Origin: JAYFQE01 sp034927345
GTDB taxonomy: Bacteria > Bacillota > Clostridia > Saccharofermentanales > UBA5734
Direction of reading: 5' to 3'
DNA length: 64,000 nt
Assembly (NCBI GenBank): GCA_034927345.1
Contig: JAYFQE010000001.1
Span: forward strand, 118,154 to 182,153
Of this stretch, positions 1 through 9,587 are shown piece after piece. Within the stretch, counting starts at the first letter, position 1; each line of letters starts with the position of its first letter. The notes beneath the pieces are model-generated. The model worked only from the letters and a program-made list of their open reading frames with translations, had not been told where the DNA came from and did no database searches. The position numbers and the translations under genes are program-made.

Positions 1-1218
1 GAACAATCGGAGACGGCCGGCGAACTCAGCGGCTTGGCCGAAGAAATGATCGGCGGCCTGCCGCTTGTCCGGGCTTTCGGATATCAGGAGCAGGTTATGC
101 AGCGTTATGCCGAACTCAATAACCGCCTGTATGTCAGCGGTCAAAAAGCTCAGTTTTATTCATCGCTGACCAATCCGACTACCCGGCTGATCAATCATAT
201 CGCTTATCTCTCGGTTGCCATATTAGCGAGTATCCTGGCGATCGGCGGCCGCCTGACCGTCGGCAGCATTGCCAGTTTTCTGGCTTATGCCACGCAATTT
301 GCCAAACCTATCAATGAGGTGACCGGCATGGCGACCCAGCTGCAGTCCGCGATCGCTTCAGCCCGGCGCGTTTTTGAATTAGCCGATCTGGAAATCGAAG
401 ATCCGGATGACGAAAAACGTCCTGATCTTGTGATCCAAACCGGCGAAGTTGTTTTCCAGGACGTGTCTTTTTCTTATCATATCCAGCGGCCGCTGATTGA
501 AAAACTCAATCTGCAGATTAAAGCCGGCCAGATGGTCGCGATTGTCGGTCCGACCGGCGCCGGAAAGACGACTTTGGTTAATTTGCTTTTACGCTTTTAT
601 CCGGTCAGCCGGGGACGGATTTTAATCGATGGTCAGGACATCAGCCAAGTCAACCGGGACAGCCTTCGCCGTTCGTTCGGCATGGTTCTGCAGGAATCCT
701 GGCTCTTCACCGGCACCGTCCATGAGAACATCGCCTTCGGACGGCCGGACGCCGGTCGCGAAGCTGTGGAAGCAGCAGCCCGCGCGGCCAGCGCCCATAG
801 TTTTATCCGAAGACTGCCCCAGGGTTATGACACGGTGATCGGTCCCGACAGCAGCCATTTATCGCAAGGCCAGCAGCAGCTATTAACGATAGCGCGCGCT
901 TTTTTATGCGCGCCGCCTTTGCTTGTCCTTGATGAAGCGACATCCAATGTGGATACCGGAACAGAAATCCGGATTCAACAAGCTATGAAAAAATTACAGC
1001 AAGGAAGAACCAGTTTCATTATCGCTCATCGTCTGTCAACGATTCGTGAAGCCGATATAATCCTGGTGATGGATCACGGGCAAATTGTTGAGCAAGGCAC
1101 CCACCGGCAATTGCTGCAAAAAAACGGCCGCTATGCCGCTCTTCTGCGCAGCCAGTTTGCCGGAGCCGCAGAGGAAACTGGCACTATTTCGGAAAGAGGG
1201 CGTCCTGATGAGTCATGA
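1..1218 (+). CDS. ABC exporter subunit, C-terminal part (5' end outside window)
   Basis: The reading frame is open from base 1, so this is the C-terminal 405 residues of a fused membrane-plus-ATPase half-transporter of the multidrug/lipid exporter type. The first ~120 residues are the end of the transmembrane domain with hydrophobic helices. The ATPase domain follows, with Walker A GPTGAGKTT near residue 183, signature LSQGQ near 287, Walker B LLVLDEATS near 310 and the H-loop AHRLST near 342. All catalytic motifs are intact, so the subunit should hydrolyse ATP. Such proteins often work as heterodimers, and a partner gene may lie upstream of the window. The stop codon overlaps the next gene by 11 bases, which suggests co-transcription. 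The substrate cannot be told from sequence. Confidence 0.93.
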   Translation, partial: EQSETAGELSGLAEEMIGGLPLVRAFGYQEQVMQRYAELNNRLYVSGQKAQFYSSLTNPTTRLINHIAYLSVAILASILAIGGRLTVGSIASFLAYATQFAKPINEVTGMATQLQSAIASARRVFELADLEIEDPDDEKRPDLVIQTGEVVFQDVSFSYHIQRPLIEKLNLQIKAGQMVAIVGPTGAGKTTLVNLLLRFYPVSRGRILIDGQDISQVNRDSLRRSFGMVLQESWLFTGTVHENIAFGRPDAGREAVEAAARAASAHSFIRRLPQGYDTVIGPDSSHLSQGQQQLLTIARAFLCAPPLLVLDEATSNVDTGTEIRIQQAMKKLQQGRTSFIIAHRLSTIREADIILVMDHGQIVEQGTHRQLLQKNGRYAALLRSQFAGAAEETGTISERGRPDES

Positions 1219-2539
1219 TCCGTCTCTGTTGAACAAGCACCGTGGACAGACTCAGACCTGGTATCCACTGGACAATTCGGGAAAAATATTCCCAGCGATT
1301 AAAACCGGCAAGGTTTCGGCGGTTTTCCGCCTGTCTATTCGTTTTCGGGAACCCGTGAATCCGCAGATCCTGCAGCAGGCATTATGGGATATTTTGCCGC
1401 GGTTTCCTCATTTTTCCATGAAATTGAAGCCGGGATTATTCTGGTACTATCTGGAACCCAATCCGGCTAAACCGGAGATCTATCCGGACACCCGCTATCC
1501 CTGCCGGCGGCTTTACCGGAAGAACAACCAGGGCTTCCTCTTCCGGGTTCTTTATTATAACCAGCGCGTTTCCGTCGAAGTTTTTCATTCGCTGACTGAC
1601 GGCACCGGAGGAATGGCCTTTTTAAAAACGCTGGCAGCTCGCTATCTTACCTTGTTGTTAAACCTGGAAATCCCCTGTACGGACGGCATTCTCAATATAA
1701 CGGAATCTGTTGCGGCCGAAGAGATGGAAGACAGTTATCTGAAATATGCCCGTCCGACCAGTCAACGCAGCCGGCGCCAGCCGAGGGCGTATCATTTGGG
1801 CGGTACGGCGGAGCCGATGGGGCGAATCAACGTCATAACGGCACGCATGCCCCTTGAAGCCATGAAAAAGCTGGCTTCTGAGTATCATGTCACTTTAAAT
1901 GATCTGTTGGTTGCATTGTACATGGACGCCTTCTGTCAGCTGCAGCGGGCGGAGGAGCGGCGTCATACCAAGCCGGTTGTTATCGCGGTGCCGGTCAACA
2001 TGCGTCGTTTCTATCCCAGCAAAACGCTGCGCAATTTCTTTTTACGGGTCAGCCCGACGATCAATCAGGCATTTGGTCTGTTTTCATTTGAGGAGATCCT
2101 TAATGAGGTTCATCACTATATGCAGATCAATACGAATGAAAAATACTTGAATGCCCAAATGTATACCAATATTTACAATGAACGTTTGCTGGCGGCGCGC
2201 CTGATTCCGCTTTTCATAAAAAACCGGATCCTCAAGCTGGCTTATTTGTTTTACGGAGACAGCCGGATCACCAGCACGATGACCAATGTAGGCCAGATCC
2301 AGCTGCCGGCGCCGATGCGGCCTTATGTTTCGGATTTTGAGGTCATGATGGGCCCGTCCTTGTCCAACTGGATCAACGGCGCCGTTTTGAGTTATGACGG
2401 CGACCTCATACTGACTTTTACGCGGCGGGTCAGCGAACCTTTGATCGAACGGCTGTTTTGTAAACACTTGATTGATCTGGGGATTCCGGTCCGGCTTTAC
2501 AGTAATCAAGATCCGGACAATGCTAATACCGGCATTTGA
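1208..2539 (+). CDS. HxxxD-type acyltransferase-like protein (alcohol acetyltransferase/condensation fold)
   Basis: 443 residues starting at the ATG at 1208, preceded by GAAAGAGGG. An upstream in-frame start at 1085 would lie deep inside the ABC gene and has no better ribosome site. The protein carries H127-SLT-D131-G, the HxxxD motif of the CoA-dependent acyltransferase/condensation-domain superfamily, in which the His is the general base. The C-terminal half (SRITSTMTNVGQIQLP and later) resembles clostridial proteins annotated as alcohol acetyltransferase. It has no signal peptide. Its start overlaps the ABC exporter gene, so the two are probably translated together, and one possibility is acylation of something the exporter moves. 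Family assignment is fairly sure; the substrate is unknown. Confidence 0.8.
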   Translation: MSHDPSLLNKHRGQTQTWYPLDNSGKIFPAIKTGKVSAVFRLSIRFREPVNPQILQQALWDILPRFPHFSMKLKPGLFWYYLEPNPAKPEIYPDTRYPCRRLYRKNNQGFLFRVLYYNQRVSVEVFHSLTDGTGGMAFLKTLAARYLTLLLNLEIPCTDGILNITESVAAEEMEDSYLKYARPTSQRSRRQPRAYHLGGTAEPMGRINVITARMPLEAMKKLASEYHVTLNDLLVALYMDAFCQLQRAEERRHTKPVVIAVPVNMRRFYPSKTLRNFFLRVSPTINQAFGLFSFEEILNEVHHYMQINTNEKYLNAQMYTNIYNERLLAARLIPLFIKNRILKLAYLFYGDSRITSTMTNVGQIQLPAPMRPYVSDFEVMMGPSLSNWINGAVLSYDGDLILTFTRRVSEPLIERLFCKHLIDLGIPVRLYSNQDPDNANTGI

Positions 2540-2548
2540 ATCCGCTAC

Positions 2549-2577
2549 TTGACATTCCGGTCTGCTAGCTGTTTGAT
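2549..2577 (+). promoter_or_regulatory. candidate promoter for galM
   Basis: TTGACA at 2549-2554 and TTTGAT at 2572-2577 are 17 bases apart. The -35 is perfect and the -10 matches 4 of 6. It lies in the 94-base gap before galM. Confidence 0.45.
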
Positions 2578-2633
2578 GGATAAAGTGATGAACCGGTGCT
2601 GTCCGGAATTCTTAGGGCTGAGGTGAAAAGACC

Positions 2634-3695
2634 ATGAGCATTACCATTCGCGATTTTGGAAAAACACAAGATGGCCGGCCTGTGCAAAGCATAACATTAG
2701 GCCAGGGAGACGGGACTTTTTGTACCTTACTTTCCTATGGCGGCATTTTACAGCGCTTGTTGATGCCGGACCGGACTGGCCAGCTGCAGGACATCGTTCT
2801 CGGCTATGATGATCTTGCCGGATATGAAGGTCCGAACAACGCCTATTTCGGCGCTTTGATCGGCCGTCACGGCAACCGGATCGAAGACGCGTGTTTCGAC
2901 CTGGACGGCCGGCATTATCAACTGGCCCGCAATGACGGCCGCAACCACCTGCATGGCGGCTTGAAGGGTTTCGATAAAGCCGTGTGGCTGACCGATGCCT
3001 TTGAGTCGGCAAATGGCCCTTCGGTTTGTTTTTATTATCGCAGCGCGGACGGTGAAGAAGGTTATCCGGGCAACCTGGACGTTCAGGTTTTTTATACCCT
3101 GACAGCCGATCATGCGCTGATCATCCGTTATGAAGCGCTGGCAGACCAAAAGACGGTTATCAACCTGACCAACCATTCTTATTTCAATCTGTCCGGCCAG
3201 GGCAGCGGCAGCATTCTCAGACATGAACTCAAGCTGGATTCCGACCGGTTCACCGTGATCAACAACGAGTGCATTCCGACCGGCGAGATAGCCGATGTAG
3301 CCGGAACAGCGCTGGATTTCCGCCAATTCAAACCAATCGGCCGCGATATCAACAGCGCCGATCCGATGATCGCGGCCGGCCAGGGCTATGATCATAACTT
3401 TATCATCCGCGGCCGTCTGGATGAACTCAAACCCTGCGCCGAAGTTTATGATCCCAAAAGCGGCCGGACAATGACTGTGGAAACAACCTTGCCCGGCGTT
3501 CAGTTCTATAGTGGAAACTTCCTCAAGCCTAATACCGGAAAAGAAGGCGTCCGTTACGATTATCGCAACGGATTCTGCCTGGAAACGCAATTCTATCCGA
3601 ATTCACTGCGTTATCCGCAGTTCCCCAGCCCGGTCTTTGATGCCGGACAGCCCTATCGCCATACCACGGTTTATCGTTTCGGCGTAAGGACATAA
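2634..3695 (+). CDS. galM: galactose mutarotase (aldose 1-epimerase)
   Basis: 353 residues, close to the usual family length of about 340. It interconverts the alpha and beta anomers of galactose or glucose in the cytoplasm, feeding the Leloir pathway. Recognisable segments are GRHGNRI near residue 80, NHLHGG near 104 (substrate-binding His), NHSYFNLSG near 180 (catalytic His) and ETQFYPNS near 316, whose Glu is the general base. The start ATG follows GAGGTGAAAAG. No gal genes lie next to it, so it may serve general sugar metabolism. It converges on the alcohol dehydrogenase gene and shares a hairpin terminator with it. Confidence 0.95.
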   Translation: MSITIRDFGKTQDGRPVQSITLGQGDGTFCTLLSYGGILQRLLMPDRTGQLQDIVLGYDDLAGYEGPNNAYFGALIGRHGNRIEDACFDLDGRHYQLARNDGRNHLHGGLKGFDKAVWLTDAFESANGPSVCFYYRSADGEEGYPGNLDVQVFYTLTADHALIIRYEALADQKTVINLTNHSYFNLSGQGSGSILRHELKLDSDRFTVINNECIPTGEIADVAGTALDFRQFKPIGRDINSADPMIAAGQGYDHNFIIRGRLDELKPCAEVYDPKSGRTMTVETTLPGVQFYSGNFLKPNTGKEGVRYDYRNGFCLETQFYPNSLRYPQFPSPVFDAGQPYRHTTVYRFGVRT

Positions 3696-3697
3696 AA

Positions 3698-3734
3698 GAT
3701 CCCTGCCCGGGAACAATTACTCCGGGCAGGGATC
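3698..3734. terminator. bidirectional intrinsic terminator between galM and the alcohol dehydrogenase
   Basis: A perfect 13-bp inverted repeat, GATCCCTGCCCGG (3698-3710) and CCGGGCAGGGATC (3722-3734), has an 11-base loop. It is followed by a short T-rich run on the plus side, and AAAA precedes it for the minus direction. It sits between convergent genes. Confidence 0.85.
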
Positions 3735-3752
3735 TCCATTTTGTAAAATTTA

Positions 3753-4922
3753 TCAGTTTTCTTTCCAGTCGTAGGCCAGTTCGTATATCGCCGTGATGTC
3801 GGCATCCTGAAGCGGCAAGTAAAAACCGCAGCTGCCGTCCGGATTGCGTTTGACCCGGCTGGCCAGACGCGGCAGATCGTCGTATTTGACACCCAGTCCG
3901 CGCAGATTGACCGGCAATCCCCAGGAACGGAAGGCGGCAGCCAGACGCTTTATACCGTCCGGGCCATTTTCGGCGCCCAGCACACGGGTCGCCAATTGAT
4001 CGAAACGATTCGGATCATGCGGCAGGACATACTGCATCCAGGCCGGATACAAAGCAGCCAGCCCGGCGCCGTGGGCAACGTCGTACAGCCCGCTCAGTTC
4101 ATGCTCCAAAGCGTGAACACTCCAATCTTCCTGCCGTCCCATGCCCAGAAGCCCGACATGGGCGATCGTCGAAGCCCACATCAGGTCGGCGCGCGGCCCG
4201 TAAGCCTGCGGGTCGCCCAGCGCCTGGGGAGCGGCTTCCAGCACGGTCGACATGACCGCTTCACAAAGCCGGTCCGACAACGCTACCTCGGGAACGCGGG
4301 TAAAATAACGCTCAAAAACATGGGAGAGAATATCGGCCGCGCCGCAAGCCAGCTGCCAGGCGGGCAGGCCGAAGGTTAATTCCGGATTGATAATGGAAAA
4401 ATCAGGCCGGTTCAAGTCGCTGCGCAGACCGCGTTTGAGACTTTCCGCGGAACGTGTGATCACAGCGCTGTTAGAACCTTCGGAACCGGTTGCCGGCAGG
4501 GTGATGATGGTGCCCAGGCTCAGCCGCTTTTGCGGCTTGGCCGCCTGGCTGAACAGATCCCAGAAATCACCGTCGTAACAAGCGCCGAGCGCAATGGCCT
4601 TGGCGGAGTCCAGAACGCTGCCGCCGCCGACGGCTAAAACCAGATCGATCTGTTCGCGGCGGCAGATGTCGATGCCTTGATACACCAATGTGTCGCGCGG
4701 ATTCGGGACGACGCCGCCTAATTCCACCCAGGTAAGGCCGGCTGTTTCCAGAGACCGGCGGACACGCTCGAGCAGACCGCTGCGGACAGCCGAACCGCCG
4801 CCGTAATGAATCAGGACGCGTTTGGCGCCGCAATCTTTGGCCAGACAGCCGGCTTCTTTTTCACGGCCGGTTCCGAAAATAAAACGAGTCGGGCTATAAT
4901 ACGTGAAGTCCAGCATATCCAT
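3753..4922 (-). CDS. iron-containing alcohol dehydrogenase (butanol dehydrogenase/YqhD type)
   Basis: 389 residues, the normal length for group III metal-dependent alcohol dehydrogenases. It should reduce aldehydes or oxidise alcohols with NAD(P)H. The nucleotide-binding GGGS is at residues 99-102. Likely metal ligands are D197 and H201 in ADILSHVFE, then H270/H274 and H284 in HALEHELSGLYDVAHGAG. The N-terminus (DFTYYSPTRFIFGTG) is typical of the butanol-dehydrogenase branch. It starts 17 bases after the glnS stop and is probably the last gene of a gltX-glnS-adh transcript. Its link to tRNA charging is unexplained and may be only positional. Confidence 0.93.
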   Translation of the reverse strand: MDMLDFTYYSPTRFIFGTGREKEAGCLAKDCGAKRVLIHYGGGSAVRSGLLERVRRSLETAGLTWVELGGVVPNPRDTLVYQGIDICRREQIDLVLAVGGGSVLDSAKAIALGACYDGDFWDLFSQAAKPQKRLSLGTIITLPATGSEGSNSAVITRSAESLKRGLRSDLNRPDFSIINPELTFGLPAWQLACGAADILSHVFERYFTRVPEVALSDRLCEAVMSTVLEAAPQALGDPQAYGPRADLMWASTIAHVGLLGMGRQEDWSVHALEHELSGLYDVAHGAGLAALYPAWMQYVLPHDPNRFDQLATRVLGAENGPDGIKRLAAAFRSWGLPVNLRGLGVKYDDLPRLASRVKRNPDGSCGFYLPLQDADITAIYELAYDWKEN

Positions 4923-4939
4923 TTACCTCGTAATACTGA

Positions 4940-6643
4940 TCAGGCTTTGCCGCGGTAACTGTCTTTCAGCGAGACGGAGCGGTTGAAAACCAGAGCATCC
5001 GGTTTGCTGTCAATGGCATCCAGACAGAAATAGCCATGGCGCAAGAACTGAAAAGCTGCCGGAGCAGTCAGCCCTCTGACTGAAGCTTCCATTTTGCAGC
5101 CGGTCATGGTGACCAGTGAATCAGGGTTCAGGTGATCCAGATAATTGCAGTCGGCCGCATCCGGATCTTCGATATCAAACAGGTTGTCATATAACCGCAC
5201 TTCAGCGTCGATAGCCGTTTGCGCGTCAACCCAGTGGATCGTTCCCTTGATCTTGCGCCCGTCCGCCGCGTTGCCGCCGCGCGACGCCGGATCGTAATCG
5301 GCGTGAATCTCAAGAATCCGGCCTTCGGCGTCGCGGATACATCCGGTGCAGCGGATGATATAAGCGGTTTTCAAACGGACCTCATTGCCGGGATATAGGC
5401 GGAAGTAGCCTTTGGCCGGCTGTTCCTGAAAATCGCCGGCATCGATCCATAGTTCGCGGGAAAAGGAGACTGTGCGGGTTCCGGTTTCCGGCTGTTCGGG
5501 ATTGTTTTCGATTTCAAACTGTTCGCTCTGCCCGGCAGGATAGTTGTCCAGGATCAGGCGGACCGGTTCCAGGACACCCATGATCCGCGGGGCGTTGGCG
5601 TTCAGATCTTCACGCAGGCAATGCTCCAGAAAGCCGTAATCAACCGTGCTGTTGACTTTGGAAACACCGATGCGTTCGATGAAAGAGCGGATCGACGCCG
5701 GCGTATAACCGCGGCGGCGCAGGCCGCACAGCGTGGGCATGCGGGGATCGTCCCAGCCTGAGACCCGGCCGGTTTCGACCAGAAGGCGGAGCTTGCGCTT
5801 GCTCATGACCGTATGGTTGATACCCAGGCGGGCAAATTCGATCTGGCGGGGTTTGGCCGGCGCGTCGATATGCTCGATGACCCAGTCGTAAAGGGGCCGG
5901 TGATCCTCGAATTCAAGCGAACACAGCGAATGGGTGATGCCTTCGAGGGCATCTTCGATCGGATGGGCAAAATCGTACATCGGGTAAATACACCAGGCGG
6001 CGACCGTATGATGATGATTGGCGCGCAGGATCCGATAAAGAACCGGATCGCGCATGTTGAAATTACCGGAGTTTAAATCGATTTTAGCCCGCAGGGTCAT
6101 GGACCCGTCCGGAAATTCGCCGTCTTTCATCCGCCGGAACAAATCGAGGCTTTCTTCGGCCGGCCGGTCGCGAAAAGGGCTCGGGGTGGCCGGCGTGGTC
6201 AGGGTACCCCGGGTTTCGCGGATTTGATCCGGGGTCAGTTCGCAAACATAAGCCAGACCTTTTTTAATCAGGCGGCAAGCATATTCATAGGTCTGGGGGA
6301 AATAATCCGAGGCGTAAAAAAAACGGTCGCCCCAGTCATACCCCAGCCAGCGGATGTCTTCTTGAATGGATTCGACATACTCGACATCTTCACGGCTCGG
6401 ATTGGTGTCGTCCATCCGGAGATTGCATAAACCGCCGAATTTTTCGGCCGTGCCGAAATCGATGACGATCGCCTTGGCGTGGCCGATATGCAGATAGCCG
6501 TTCGGTTCCGGAGGAAAACGCGTATGGACGGCTTGCCCGGCGCAGCGTCCGCCCGGCGCGAGGTCCTGGATGATCATCTCGTGAATGAAATTGTTTGGCA
6601 TAGATTCTGTTTCCGGCGTGGCCGGCGTTGATTCAGCGCACAT
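4940..6643 (-). CDS. glnS: glutaminyl-tRNA synthetase
   Basis: 567 residues. The start is taken at 6643 (MCAES...) because GGAAGGAG lies directly upstream; a longer frame back to 6805 runs into gltX and has no ribosome site. The class I HIGH motif is PEPNGYLHIGH at residues 45-55, and the KMSKS equivalent is VMSKR near 280. The FNMRDPVLYRI stretch and the C-terminal beta-barrel anticodon-binding region are typical of GlnRS rather than GluRS. It charges tRNA(Gln) directly. Many Clostridia instead make Gln-tRNA through GatCAB; this genome carries both glnS and gatCAB. It lies 26 bases downstream of gltX. Confidence 0.96.
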   Translation of the reverse strand: MCAESTPATPETESMPNNFIHEMIIQDLAPGGRCAGQAVHTRFPPEPNGYLHIGHAKAIVIDFGTAEKFGGLCNLRMDDTNPSREDVEYVESIQEDIRWLGYDWGDRFFYASDYFPQTYEYACRLIKKGLAYVCELTPDQIRETRGTLTTPATPSPFRDRPAEESLDLFRRMKDGEFPDGSMTLRAKIDLNSGNFNMRDPVLYRILRANHHHTVAAWCIYPMYDFAHPIEDALEGITHSLCSLEFEDHRPLYDWVIEHIDAPAKPRQIEFARLGINHTVMSKRKLRLLVETGRVSGWDDPRMPTLCGLRRRGYTPASIRSFIERIGVSKVNSTVDYGFLEHCLREDLNANAPRIMGVLEPVRLILDNYPAGQSEQFEIENNPEQPETGTRTVSFSRELWIDAGDFQEQPAKGYFRLYPGNEVRLKTAYIIRCTGCIRDAEGRILEIHADYDPASRGGNAADGRKIKGTIHWVDAQTAIDAEVRLYDNLFDIEDPDAADCNYLDHLNPDSLVTMTGCKMEASVRGLTAPAAFQFLRHGYFCLDAIDSKPDALVFNRSVSLKDSYRGKA

Positions 6644-6669
6644 AGGATTGTTCTCCTTCCGACTGCGGG

Positions 6670-8136
6670 TTACTGTTGTTCGTTCAGGCGGCCGATGGCC
6701 AGCTGCAGACGAGCCAGGGATTCTTCGCGTCCCAGAATGACGGCGATTTCGATGGCTCCGCCCGGCGTTATTTCCTGACCGGACAAAGCGATCCGCAGCG
6801 GCCACATGACCTGGCCGGTTTTTAATTGCTGTCCGGCAGCCAGAGCCATCAGCGAATCATGCACCGCCTCGCGGGTCCAAAGCGGCAGATCAGCCAATGA
6901 CTGCCGGATAACAGGCAATATGGTTTTGGCTTGATCCGGGGATACCTTGTTCTTTTTATTATAAAAGAGATCCAGCGAATAATCCTGCCGTTCAACGAGA
7001 AAATGAATCATCGCCGGCAGCTGGGTCAGACGGATCAGCCTCGGTTGGAGCAATTCGGCCAGCAGCGGCGCCTCATAGGGCCGTCCGGCGAACACTTTGT
7101 CCAGTTCGGGCCGTATCAGCGCCACAAAATCCGAAGGCTCCATCGCGCGTATGTATTCGCCGTTGAACCAATCCAATTTGTCATAATCGAAAACGGAGGG
7201 CGATTTGCTGATGCCGTCGATCGAGAAGACCTGACAAAGCTCATCGAGGGTAAAGAGTTCCCTCGTGTCTTTCGGGCACCAACCGAGCAAGGCGATGTAA
7301 TTGATGATCGCCGCCGGCAAATACCCTTCGCCGACGAGGTCCGCGAAGCTGGTCGCTCCGTGGCGTTTGGACAGCTTGCGGCCGTCGTTGCCCACGATCA
7401 GAGGCAGGTGGACATAAGTCGGCACATCCCAGCCGAAAGCCTCATAGAGAAGATTATATTTCGGCGTCGACGATAAATACTCGGAACCGCGGACGACATG
7501 CGTGATCTGCATGGCATGGTCATCAATGACATTGGCGAAATTATAGGTCGGATAACCGTCGGATTTCAGAAGAATCTGATCTTCCAGCTCGCTGTTGTCG
7601 ACCGTAATATCACCGTAAACGGCGTCGGAAAAAGTAGTCGATCCGTTCAGGGGCATCTTCTGGCGGATGACATAAGGCGTGCCGGCAGCCAGCAGCCTAT
7701 CGACTTCCGCAGCCGGCAAATCGCGGCAATGGCGGTCATAGCCGTTAAAATGGCCGCCGTCGGCTTCAGCGCTTTCTTTCAGCCGGTCCAGCCTTTCTTT
7801 GCTGCAAAAACAATAATAAGCTTTCCCTTCGCGGGCTAATTGCTCGGCATAAGGGCGATACAGCGCTTTCCGCTCGCTTTGCACATAAGGCCCGAAAGCC
7901 CCGCCGATATCCGGACCTTCATCGTGGCGGAGACCGACTTGCGCCAGGGTCTGGTAAATAACCGACACGGCGCCGTCAACCAGCCGTTCCTGGTCGGTGT
8001 CTTCGATACGCAGGACGAAAGAGCCGCCTTGCGAACGGGCGATCAGGTATTCATAAAGAGCGGTGCGCAGATTGCCGACATGCATCAGGCCGGTCGGACT
8101 TGGCGCATAACGGGTTCTCACCGGTTTCTGTATCAT
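6670..8136 (-). CDS. gltX: glutamyl-tRNA synthetase
   Basis: 488 residues, the usual bacterial length. The class I HIGH region is PSPTGLMHVGNLR at residues 11-23, and KLSKRHG lies near 253. It attaches glutamate to tRNA(Glu). The start ATG follows GGGGGAGG by a short spacer. It is the first gene of a minus-strand unit with glnS and the alcohol dehydrogenase, divergent from the DUF5685 gene. Whether it discriminates against tRNA(Gln) cannot be read from sequence, but with glnS present a discriminating enzyme is expected. Confidence 0.97.
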   Translation of the reverse strand: MIQKPVRTRYAPSPTGLMHVGNLRTALYEYLIARSQGGSFVLRIEDTDQERLVDGAVSVIYQTLAQVGLRHDEGPDIGGAFGPYVQSERKALYRPYAEQLAREGKAYYCFCSKERLDRLKESAEADGGHFNGYDRHCRDLPAAEVDRLLAAGTPYVIRQKMPLNGSTTFSDAVYGDITVDNSELEDQILLKSDGYPTYNFANVIDDHAMQITHVVRGSEYLSSTPKYNLLYEAFGWDVPTYVHLPLIVGNDGRKLSKRHGATSFADLVGEGYLPAAIINYIALLGWCPKDTRELFTLDELCQVFSIDGISKSPSVFDYDKLDWFNGEYIRAMEPSDFVALIRPELDKVFAGRPYEAPLLAELLQPRLIRLTQLPAMIHFLVERQDYSLDLFYNKKNKVSPDQAKTILPVIRQSLADLPLWTREAVHDSLMALAAGQQLKTGQVMWPLRIALSGQEITPGGAIEIAVILGREESLARLQLAIGRLNEQQ

Positions 8137-8279
8137 AAAAAGCCTCCCCCGGTAGATATTGTTCCAAAATCTTCACAAAAATGCTTCAATTTTTGATTGC
8201 CCTATATGATACCATATATAGGTTGATTTTTATAGTTGATTTAATGGTTCCATGCTGAGAAAGGAATCCCGGAAGCCTG

Positions 8280-9125
8280 ATGTTTGGCTATGTACGACCT
8301 CTGAAACCCGAATTGCTGATGCGCGAGTATACCCGTTATCGCTCGATCTATTGTGGCATCTGCAAACAAATCGGCCACGACTATGGCCAGCTGCCGCGTC
8401 TGGCCACGGGGTATGATCTGACTTTACTGGCTCTTTTATTGTTGTCTTTAAGCGATGAACAACCGCCCGATGATCCGGCCGGCTGCATCCTGAATCCTCT
8501 GGCGAAAAAGCCGATTGCCCGCGGCGGCCCCATCCTTGAGCTTGGCGCCGGCTTAACCGTTCTTTTTGCCTGGCATAAAGCCGGCGATCAGGTACAGGAT
8601 AAACACGCTGTACGCGGCTTTTTTATGCGGCTGGCTTTTTACCGGGCTTATCGGCGGGCAAAACGCCGTTATCCGAATTATGAACAAATTCTGAAAGAGG
8701 AGCTGGCCGTTTTGGCCCATATCGAAAGCGGCCCGCCGAGTCCGGAAGCCGCGCAGATTTTCGGACGTCTTCTGCAGCGGGTTTTTTTCCTGGCAGCTGA
8801 ACGGGTTGTCCAGGATCAGAATTTGAAACTGGCTATTGGCCTGATCGGCCGCGATTTAGGGAAATGGATCTATTTATTGGATGCAATTGACGATTGGGCG
8901 GACGACTGCAATAATGGTAACTGGAATCCTTATGCCCGGCTTGACCGGACACAGGCGGAACAACAGGCTGCGGGAGAACTGGCGGAGCTGGAACTGGCGC
9001 TGAACCGTACGGCGGCTTTGCTGCCGTATTACCGGGACAGCGGCATTCTGGCCAATGTTCTGACGCAAGGGCTGCCGGCTGTCCGGCAGCAAGTCATGTC
9101 CGGCCAAAAACTGGGGCGTCTGTAA
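8280..9125 (+). CDS. DUF5685 family protein
   Basis: 281 residues matching the clostridial DUF5685 family as I remember it: an N-terminal MFGYVRP, then YRSIYCGICKQ with two Cys near residues 25-28, then GYDLTLLALLLLSL. The rest is mostly helical, with LDAIDDWADDCNNGNWNPY near residue 200 carrying clustered acidic residues. The function is unknown. It is followed 26 bases later by a J-domain protein and then a membrane protein, an association that suggests a shared task. The start ATG at 8280 has AAAGGA upstream, with GGAAG closer in. Family assignment is by recalled sequence pattern only. Confidence 0.8.
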   Translation: MFGYVRPLKPELLMREYTRYRSIYCGICKQIGHDYGQLPRLATGYDLTLLALLLLSLSDEQPPDDPAGCILNPLAKKPIARGGPILELGAGLTVLFAWHKAGDQVQDKHAVRGFFMRLAFYRAYRRAKRRYPNYEQILKEELAVLAHIESGPPSPEAAQIFGRLLQRVFFLAAERVVQDQNLKLAIGLIGRDLGKWIYLLDAIDDWADDCNNGNWNPYARLDRTQAEQQAAGELAELELALNRTAALLPYYRDSGILANVLTQGLPAVRQQVMSGQKLGRL

Positions 9126-9151
9126 GGATTAACGTGAAAGGATAAATGATT

Positions 9152-9574
9152 ATGGCAAAATCACCCTATGAAGTTCTCGGCGTCACGCCGGGCGCATCGG
9201 CTGATGAAATCAAGAAAGCATATCGCAATCTGGTCAAACAATACCATCCGGATAATTATAAAAATCATCCATTGGAAAATCTGGCCAAGGAAAAGATGCA
9301 GGAAATCAACGAGGCGTATGACCAGCTGACCAATCCCAACAACCGCTCGGCTAACCAACAGAACGAAAGCTCCGGCGAAACAGGGCAAACCTGGCAGCAA
9401 AGCCAGGCCTGGCAGGACCGGCGGCAATGGCAGCAGCAAGGTCGTCAGCGCAGCGGGCCATACTACAACCAGAGCGGGACGACCGGCAATGATATCTGCA
9501 ATTCCTTGAGCTGCCTGTGCTGCGCCGACTCCTGCTGTGAATGCATGGGCGGTGACCTCTGTGGCTGCTGCTGA
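9152..9574 (+). CDS. J-domain protein with cysteine-rich C-terminal tail
   Basis: 140 residues. The ATG at 9152 is preferred over 9146 because GAAAGGA is then about nine bases upstream. Residues 1-65 are a J domain with an intact HPD (KQYHPDNY), so it should stimulate an Hsp70 ATPase, presumably DnaK encoded 9 kb away. A Gln/Trp-rich linker (QTWQQSQAWQ and similar) follows. The last 25 residues hold ten cysteines, including CCxxSCCxCMGGDxCxCC. There are no DnaJ zinc-finger CxxCxGxG repeats, so it is not a second DnaJ. The tail could bind metal or be lipid-modified or membrane-attached; that is inference. It lies between the DUF5685 gene and a membrane-protein gene. Confidence 0.9.
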   Translation: MAKSPYEVLGVTPGASADEIKKAYRNLVKQYHPDNYKNHPLENLAKEKMQEINEAYDQLTNPNNRSANQQNESSGETGQTWQQSQAWQDRRQWQQQGRQRSGPYYNQSGTTGNDICNSLSCLCCADSCCECMGGDLCGCC

Positions 9575-9587
9575 TTCCTTGCGGCGC

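Noticed and set aside
2748..3590. 280-codon minus-strand frame
   Set aside because: Shadow of galM, whose catalytic motifs are on the plus strand.
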